The position numbers were made by a program, and so were the translations under genes. 64,000 nucleotides of DNA, taken from positions 3,050,501 to 3,114,500 of the forward strand of contig NZ_CP115463.1 in the NCBI RefSeq assembly GCF_027912495.1, given 5' to 3'. Of this stretch, positions 49,001 through 58,000 are shown piece after piece. The notes under the pieces were generated by a model that worked only from the letters and a program-made list of their open reading frames with translations, did no database searches and was not told the origin of the DNA. The first letter of the stretch is position 1, and each line of letters opens with the position of its first letter. The stretch comes from Caulobacter sp. NIBR1757. GTDB taxonomy: Bacteria > Pseudomonadota > Alphaproteobacteria > Caulobacterales > Caulobacteraceae.

Positions 49001-52000
49001 AGCCGACCGTGCCGCCGCTGAGCGCCGAGACGGTCTTCGAGTCCCCGGCATCGACATCGGTATCGTTGGTCAGGACGTTGCCGGTGGCGTTGGAGCCTGC
49101 CGCCACGCCGGCCTCGTTGGCCGAGCCCGCGTCGTTAACACCGACCGGGGCGTCATTGGCGCCCTGGATGGTCACTGTCAGGGTGCTGGCGCTGGTCGCG
49201 CCGGCGGTGTCGCGCAGGGTGTAGTTGAAGGTCTCGGTCAGGGTCTCGCCGGCCAGGCGCAGGGCCTGGACCGTGGCGTTGCTGTCGTTGACCACATAGG
49301 TCCAGGTCCCATTGGCATTGACCGTCAGGGTCCCGTAGGCGCCGGCCAGGCCCGAGCCGATCGTGCCGTTGCTGGCGCCTTGGCTGAAGGCGGTGACCGC
49401 CTTGGTGTCGCCGGTGTCGACGTCGGTGTCGTTGGTCAGCAGGTTGCCGCTGGCGGCGGAGCCGGCCGATGTCCCCGCCTCGACCGCCGTGCCGCTGTCG
49501 GCGACGGCGACGGGGGCGTCGTTGGTCCCGCGAACGGTTATGGTCAGGGTCGTGCTGCTGGTCGCCCCGGACGCGTCAGCCACCGTGTAGGTGAAGCTGT
49601 CGGTCAGGGTGTTGGCGGTGGTCCGCAGGGCGTTGACCGCCGCATTGGCGTTGTTGACGGCGTAGGCATAGCTGCCGTCGGCATTGAGGGTCAGGGTCCC
49701 GTAGGTCCCGTTCAGCGCCGAGCCGACCGTGCCGCCGGTGACGGCCGAGACGGTCTTCGAGTCGCCCGTATCCACATCCGTGTCGTTGGTCAGCACATTG
49801 CCGGTGGCGTCGGAGCCAGCGGCGACGCCGGCCTCACCCGCGATGCCGGTATCGGCCACCGCCACGGGGGCGTCGTTGGCGCCCTGGAGGGTGATGGTCA
49901 GGGTCGTGCTGCTGGTCGCGCCGGCCGCGTCCCGCACCGTGTAGGTGAAGCTGTCGGTCAGGGTCTGGGCCGCCGTGCGCAGGGCCTGGACCGTGCTGTT
50001 GGCGTTGTCGATGGCGTAGCTGTAGGTCCCGTCGGCGTTGAGGGTCAGGCTGCCATAGGCGCCGGCCAGGGCCGAACCGACCGCGCCGCCGTTGATCGCG
50101 GAGACCACCTTGCTGTCGCCGGCATCGACGTCGATGTCGTTGGTCAGCACGTTGCCGGTGGCGTTGGCGCCGGGCGCCACGCCGGCCTCGACGGCCGTGC
50201 CGGTATCGACGACGCCGACCGGGGCGTCGTTGCTGCCGCCGATGCTGAAGGTCACGGCCCGGGTGGCGGTCAGGCTGCCGTCATCGACGACCGGGACGGT
50301 GAAGGTCTCGGTGACCGTCTGGCCGGTCTGCAGCGCCTGGGTGGCGGTGCGGGCGTTGTCCAGCGCATAGGCCAGGCTGTTGGAGGCGATGGTCAGGACG
50401 GCCTGGCCGTAGACGCCGTCCTTGGTCCAGACACCGGCCGGGCCCTGCACCCAGCCGTCGGCGGTCAGGGCTGCGGCGTCATACGCGACCGTGCCGTCAA
50501 CGTCGGCGGCGGTCAGGGCGACGGTGGAGACCGCCGTGCCGGCGACGCCCTGGCCAACCTCGCGCAGGGTGGCGCTGGGGGCGCCGGCCCGCAGGGTCGG
50601 GGCGTCATTGCTGCCGAGGATGTCGATGTTCCAGGCGCCGAGTTGGGCCGGGGTTACGCCGGTCAGGGTGATGCTGTTGGCGCCGGCGGAGATCACGGTA
50701 TTTCCGCCCGAGGCGCTGGCCGCCGCCAGCACGTCGGCGACGGTGGCGAAGACGGCCGCGTCAAAGCGCAGGAACTCCGTGGCCGGGGCGAAGTCGCTGA
50801 TGGTGTCCGTGCCGAAGCCGGCGCGGAACACGAAGCTGTCGATGCCGCCGCCGCCGGCCACGCTGTCATTGCCGCCCCCCGCTTCGATGCGGTTGGCGAC
50901 GCTGGAGCCGGTGATGCTGTCGGCGCCGGCCCCGGTGATGACGTTCTCGACGCCGCTGAGGGTATCGGTGTCGCCATTGGTGTCGATCGCCGTGCCGGCG
51001 GCCAGATTGATCGTGACGGCGCCAGGGTCGGCTTCGGCCGCGTAGTCGATCGTGTCGTTCAGGCCCGCCGAGCCAGTGAAGCTGTCGGCGCCGCGCCCGC
51101 CGGTAAAGGTCACCGCCGTGGCCGAGGTGAGACCGCTGGCGTCGATGACGTTGGCCCCCGTCCCGCCGCTGATGCGGACGCTGGCGGCGCCCACGGCGCC
51201 GGTCAGGGTGACACCGTCGTTGTTGTCGAGGGTGACCTCGACGCGCTCGATGCCGGTCGCTGTGACGTTGGCCGTCGCGTCGCCGTTGAAGGTCGCGGTC
51301 GTCGAGCCGGCCGCGCCGGACAGCACCAGGCCGTCGTTGCCGCCGAAGTTGGTCGTATAGAGGGCCAGCACGTCGTCCGCGCCCGAGACGTCGGTGACGG
51401 TGTCGTGGCCTTCGCCGAGGCTGACGACGTAGCGGTCGCTGTCCGCCCCGCCCTGCATGGCGTCATCGCCGCTTCCGCCGGTGAGGACGTCGGCGCCGGC
51501 ATCGCCGAACAGCTGGTCGTTGCCATCGCGGCCGTTCAGCTGATCATCACCCGCCGCGCCGTGGACGGAGTCCGCCCCTGAACCGCCGTGGACAATGTTG
51601 GCGGCGCCGTTGCCGGTGACGTCGATGGCGGCGGCGTCGTTGAAGGTGACCGTGGTGACGCCCGGGCCGAGCGCCAGGACGATGCCGGTGGCGCCGGCCG
51701 GGGCGTTGATCTTCAGGTCGTCGTCGGCGACGGTCAGGCCACTCTCACCGGCGTAGTCGCCGGCCGTGGCCTGGATGGTGTCGCCGGCCTGGGCCGTGGC
51801 GAGGGCTTCCTTCAGGGTCGAGAAGACGCCGCCCCGCTCCTGCACCCAGGCCCAGCCGGCCGGGAAGGCGTTCTGGCCGATGAAGGTTGCTTCCGCATAG
51901 GCATTGGCCAGGTCGTAGAACCAGGCGCCGGCCCCCGGGCCGCTGAAGCTGTTGTCCTGGATGTCGCCGCCGGCCGCCCAGGCGACCAGCGCCGCGAAAC

Positions 52001-55000
52001 CTTCGGCGAAGTCGCCGCTGAAGACGTTCTCGAGGATCTGGCCGCCCGTGGCTTCGGTCACCAGGCCCGAGCCGCCCGTGCCGCTGAACAGGCTGTCGAG
52101 CACATTGACGCCGGTCGAGGCCGCGACCCCGCTGGCCGTTCCGCGCACCAGCACCAGCGCGACCGCCGCCGCCCCGCCAAAGGTGCTGTCGCTGATCGAG
52201 ACGCCGTTCTGGCCGCCGCCGAAGCGCAGGCCATAGTCACCGTTGGCGTTGATGGTGACGCGCAGGATCTCGGTCCCGCTGTTGGTCCCCAGGAAATCGA
52301 CCGCCGCATCGGCCCCGGCCCCGGCGTTGAACACCAGCCGCTCGACCGCATCGCCGCGCAGGGTGATGTTGAGCCCGGCCCCGACTTCCAGCGCCGCCGC
52401 CCCGGCCGGGCCGTTGATGATCACCGTCTCGCCGACTGCGTTCTTGATGCGCAGGTCGTCGACATCGACCACGGCCGTGGTCGAGAGGTTGTAGGTCCCG
52501 CCCTTGAGGATGACGGTGTCGCCATCCTCGGCGGCGTCGAGCGCCTCCTGCAGGGTCGAGAAGATCAGGTCACCCGCGCTATCGCCGCCGTGCGCCGCAT
52601 CGACGATCAGGGGCGGCGGCTCGAGGCCCTGGCCCTGGAAGCGCTGCATCTCGATGGCGTAGCCGCTGCCGTCCTGGCCCTGCGAATGCCAGACCGCCAC
52701 GAAGCCGCGGTCGAGCATGGCGATGGCCGGGCCCGACTGGTCACCCAGGCTGTAGGTGTTGACGAGGACGTCGTCACCATAGGGTTCGGTGGCGTTGCCG
52801 GCCGCGTCGAAACGCCGGGCGACGACGCCGTTGCTGGAGCCATCAGCCTGGTAGCTGGTCCAGGCGACAACGAAGCCCCCGTCCGGGGCGGCGACAAGGG
52901 TGACCTGGGACTGGTCCTGGTAGCCGACGCCGTTGATCAGGAATTCGCCGCCCACCGCATTGCCGGCGGCGTCATAGCGCTGGCCGGCGATGCCGTAGCC
53001 GGAATTGTCCGCGTCGGCGCCGGTGTAGGTCTGCCAGGCGATGACGTAGCCGCCGTCGCTGAGGCCGGCCACGCTGGGATAGATCTGGGCGGAATCGGTC
53101 AGGGTGTTGACCAGCATCTCCTGGCCGTCACGCGTGCCGTCGGCATTGAACCGCTGGGCGTAGACGCCCCATTCGGAGCCGTCGTGATTGTAGGCGCTCC
53201 AGGTGATGACGTAGTCGCCATCGGTCAGGGCGGCGATCGCCGGGCTGAGCTGCTGATCGGTGGTGGTGGTGTTGACCACCGTATCCGAGACCCCGACCAG
53301 CTGGCCGGCGGCGTCGATCCGCCGGCTGGCGATGCCCCAGGTCGAGCCGTCCAGGCCGTCCGACTGCCAGGTGACGACGACACTGCCGTCCTCAAGCAGG
53401 GCGGCCTTCACCGCTTCCTGGGTCGAGTTGGTGTAGCTGTTGAGGCGCAGTTCGGCGACGGGATTGCCGCCGGCGTCCAGCAGCGACTGGACCTGCATCT
53501 GCGCATCGTACTTGCGGGCATAGACGCCCCAGTCGCCGTCGCCGGCTCCAGTGTTGCCATAGGACTGGAAGACGACCAGGAAGCCGCCGTCGGCCGTGGC
53601 CACGACGTTGGCCGTGCGCTGCTCGCTGTTGGCGTAGCTGTTGACGCGGAACTCGGTCAGCGGGACCTGGACCTGATTGCCCTGCCCGTCGGGGACCAGG
53701 ACGGGGTCGCCATTGCCGTCGAGGACCCACAACGGGTCGCCGTTGCTATCGGTCAGCTGGATGGCGTCGCCGTCGCTGTCGAAGTGCTTGGCGTAGACGC
53801 CCCAGCTGGAGCCGTCCTGGCCGTTCGACTGCCAGACCACGACGTACGATCCGTCGTCGAGTTTGGTGACGGAAGGATAGAGTTGGTCGGCGGTGGTGTA
53901 GCTGTTGACCTGCTGTTCGACGCCGGCGGTGTCGATGGCCAGTTCGGTGGCCGCATCGGGCAGCGGGATGAGTTTGGCGTCGATGCCGCCGCCGGAGCCG
54001 TCCGGCGCTTCCCAGACCACAATGACGCCGGAGCCGTCCGGCTGCACGGCGATGGCGGGGGTGCTCTGGTCGCCGGCCGTGGTTTCGTTGAGGCGGAACT
54101 CGGCCCCGACCGCGTCGCCGGTGGCGTCGAAGCGCTGGGCGTAGACACCCCAGCTGTCGCCGTCCTGGTTGGCGCTGGTCCAGGCGACCATGAAGCCGCC
54201 GTCGGGCAGGCTGGTGACGCGCGGCTCCTGCTGGGAGTCGTAGGCGTAGGCGGAGACGTGGAACTCGCCGCCGCGGGTCGTGCCGTCGGCGTTGTAGACC
54301 TGGCCGTAGACGCCGTAGCCCGAGCCGTCCTGGTTCAGGCTGTGCCAGGTGACGACCACGCCGCCATCGGTCAGGGCGGCCATGGCGCCGCCCTCGGCCC
54401 CCTGCTCCGAGGTGGTGGTGGTGTTGACGAGCATCTCGCCGTCGGTCCCCAGACTGGTCACCGGATGGCCCGAGGCGTCGTAGAAGCGGATGTACTGGCC
54501 GCCGCCGCTGGCGTCGGGTCCATACCAGCTGAAGGCGAAGCCGCCGCCGGCCAGCTGGACCACGGCGCCATGCTGCTGGCTGCCGGCCACGGTGACGTTG
54601 ATGCGCACCTCGCTGGAGGCGACGCCGGCCGCATCGTACATCTGCACCACCGAGCCGTCGGCGGCGTAGCGTTTCGCATAGATGCCCCAGGTCTCGTCGC
54701 CCGGCTGGCCCGGCGCCGCTTCCTGGTCGAAGGACTGCCAGGTGACGATCCAGCCGCCGTCGGCCAGGGCCGTGACCTCGGGCCAGTACTGGTCGCGGGC
54801 CGTGGTGTCGTTGATGCGGACGGCCGTTCCCGGCCCGGCCCCGTCGAGGGCCAGCTTGACGCCGTCGGCGTCGAAGCGCTGGCCGAACACACCCCAGCCG
54901 CTCTCGTCCTGCTGGGTCCAGCTGACCAGGAAGTCGCCGTTGGCCAGCACCGTCACATCGGGGCGGTTCTCGTAGTAGCCGGTGTAGGTGTTGACGATGA

Positions 55001-58000
55001 ACTCGGCGCCGGCGGGCGTGCCGTCGGCGTTGAACAGGCGGCCGATGATGTCCTCGGCGGCGCCGCCGGCGTTGCTGTCGCTGGTCCAGATGACGACGAA
55101 CGAGCCATCGGCGAAGGCGGTGACCTGAGGGTCGTACTGGCTGCCGTTGGCGGTCGTGTTGACGTCGAACTCGTCGTTGAACGGCAGCTGGACCTCGGCC
55201 ACCGCATTGACGGTGACGCGGATGCTGTCGGTGTTCCAGGCGACGTCGCCGCCGACGGTTTCACGCGATTGGGCGCGCAGGGTCAGGGTGAAGTCGGCGT
55301 CGCTGTCGGCGGGCGGGGTGATGGTCAGGCTGGAAAGGGTCCAGCCGGCGATGTCGACCGTGCGGTCGGCGGCGGTGGCGGTGAAGCTGTGGGTCCCGTC
55401 GCTGAGCGTGGCGCCGACCGGGATGTCGGAGACTTCGAGCGTCAGGGTTTCGGAGCCGTCGGTATCGGCAAGGCCGGCGCTGACGGTCAGGGCGATGGCC
55501 GTGTCCTCGTCGCCGGTCGTGTCGCCGGCCGACAGGGTCGGACGGTCGGCGACCGCGCCGTTCGGACCGGTGTCGAAGGTGAAATGCTGCTGGAAGACAC
55601 CGTTGCCGCTGCCATCCTGGCCGGTCGAGGTCCAGACGACGGTAAATCCATCGCCGACCACGCTGATGGCCGGATCGCCCTGGTAGCCGGCGCCGTAGCT
55701 GTTGACCCGCTGCTCCTCGCCCAGCACGCGGCCGTCGGCGGCGAAGCGTTTGACGAAGACATCGACGCCGTCGAAGCCGTCGTTGTGATCGCTCTGCCAG
55801 GTCATCAGCACGCCGCCGTCGGGCATGGCGACCAGATCGGGCAGGACCTGGGTCCCGGCCACATGGCTGGTCATGACGAACTCGCCGCCGACCCGGCCGC
55901 CGGCCGCGTTGTAGATCTGGCCGACCAGGCCCGCGCCGTTGCTGTCGGCGACATCGGACTGGAAGACGACAAGGAAGCCGCCCCCGGCCAGGCCGACGAC
56001 GCGCGGGTCGGACTGGTTGCCGTAGGTCTGGTCATTGACCCGGAAGTTGTCGGTCGCCGCCGAGCCGTCGGGCTGCATGCCGCCCAGCCGGGTAACGACG
56101 CCGCCGCTCAGGCCATAGCGCTGGCCGAAGACCGCCGTGCCGTAGCCGTCGGTGTCGTTGTCGCGCCAGACGATTACGAAGCCGCCGTCGGCGGTGGCCG
56201 CCACGGCGGGCAGGTATTCGCCGGCGTCGCTGCCGTTGAGGCGGGGGATCTGCAGGTTGACCTGCAGGTCGGCGCCCACCGGATTGCCGGCGGCGTCGAA
56301 CACCCGGGCCTCGACCTCGCCGTTGTCCTGGTGCCAGGTGATGACGAAGCCCCCCGCGTTGGGGCCGGTCAGGGCTGTGATCTGGGCGTCGTACTGGTTG
56401 CCGGCGGCGCCGGAATTGACCTGGAACTCGCCGCCGGTCGCATTGCCGGCGCTGTCGAAACGCTGGGCGAAGATACCGTAGCCGGCGCCGTCGCCCTGGC
56501 TCGACTGCCAGGTGACGACATAGCCCCCGCCGGCCAGGGCGGCGACCTGGGGATTGGTCTGGTCGCCGGTCAGGGTGGTGTTGACGGTGAACTCGGAACC
56601 GATCGGCTGGCCGTCGGCGCCATAGCGCTGGGCGAAGACGCCGTTCGAGGAGATGTCGCCGGTTCCCCGGCTGGGGGCGCTGCGCCAGACGACGATGTAG
56701 CTGCCGTCCGTGAGGGTGGCGATGTCGGCGCCGGACTGGTCGTGGGCCGACTTGCTGTTGACCTGGCTCTCGCCGCCGGTCGGGGCGGCCGGATTGGCGT
56801 CGAGCTGGAAGCGCGTGCCGAAGATGCCCCAGCCCGAGCCGTCGCCCCAGTAGCCGTCGGCTTGCGGGTCGTGGCCCTGCCAGACGGCGATGACGCTGCC
56901 GTCGGCGCCGGCCGCCAGGAAGGGGAAGGTCTGTTCGCCGTAGGTGCGGCTGGCGTCGAGCGGAAACTCGCCGCCGACAGAATCCCCTTCCGAATCAAAA
57001 CGCTGGCCGAAGACTCCGTAGCCATACATGTCTTCGCCCTGGCCGTGCCAGGCGATGAAGAACCCGCCGTCGGACAGGGCGACGGCCTGGGCCTTGCTCT
57101 GGTCGCCGGCGGTGACGCGGTTGGCGAGGAACTCGTCGCTGCGGGCCGAGCCGTCGGCGTTGTAGACGCGGCCCATGACCGCCCAGCTGGAGCCGTCGTT
57201 GTTGTCGCTCTGCCAGACGATCAGGTAGCCGCCATCGCTGAGGACGGTGACGTTGGGGTGGAACTGGTTGCCGGCCAGCGTCTGGTTGACGACGGCCTCG
57301 GCGCCGACCGGCTGGCCGGCGCTGTCGAAGCGGCGGATGACCACGTCGTGGGCCGAGCCGCCGGCCTGGCCATTGCTGTTCCAGACCGCAATGAAGCCTC
57401 CGCCCGGCAGGCCGGTGATCGAGGGCCAGCTCTGTTCGTTGGCGGTGGTGGTGTTGAGCCGGAACTCGTCGGCGCCGACCCCTGCCCCGTCGCGGCTGAC
57501 CGCCTGGCCGGCGGCGTTGTAGCGCTGGGCGTAGGTTCCGTAGCTCGAGCCGTCCTGGCCGTCCGAATGCCAGGCGATCAGATAGCCACCGTCGCTGAGG
57601 GCGGTGATGTCCGAATGCATCTGGTAGGTGGCGTAGCCGTTGAAGCTGTTGACGAGGGTCTCTGCCCCCGGATTGCCGCCGGCGTCGTAGACCCGGCTGA
57701 AGACGCTTTGGTAGCTGTAGTAGGGATCGCCGCCGCCGGCCGGGGTGATCTGGCCAAAGCTGCTCCAGGTGACAACGAAGCCCCCTCCGGCCAGGGCGAC
57801 CACCGAAGCCTCCATCTGGACGGACGGCGTGTAGCTGTTGACCTGGAATTCGGTTCCGATGGCCGAGCCGTCGGCGGCGTAGCGCTGGCCGAAGACGCCC
57901 CATTCGGCGCCATCCTGGTCGCGCGACTGCCAGACCACGACGTACGACCCGTCGGCCCAGCTGGCCACGGGCGAGCGGGAGACCTGGTCGCCGCCGATGT

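Noticed and set aside
44607-51581. Other long + strand frames (665, 639 and 733 codons) within the giant gene
   Set aside because: They show the same antisense low-complexity composition and mirror the VCBS repeats on the other strand.
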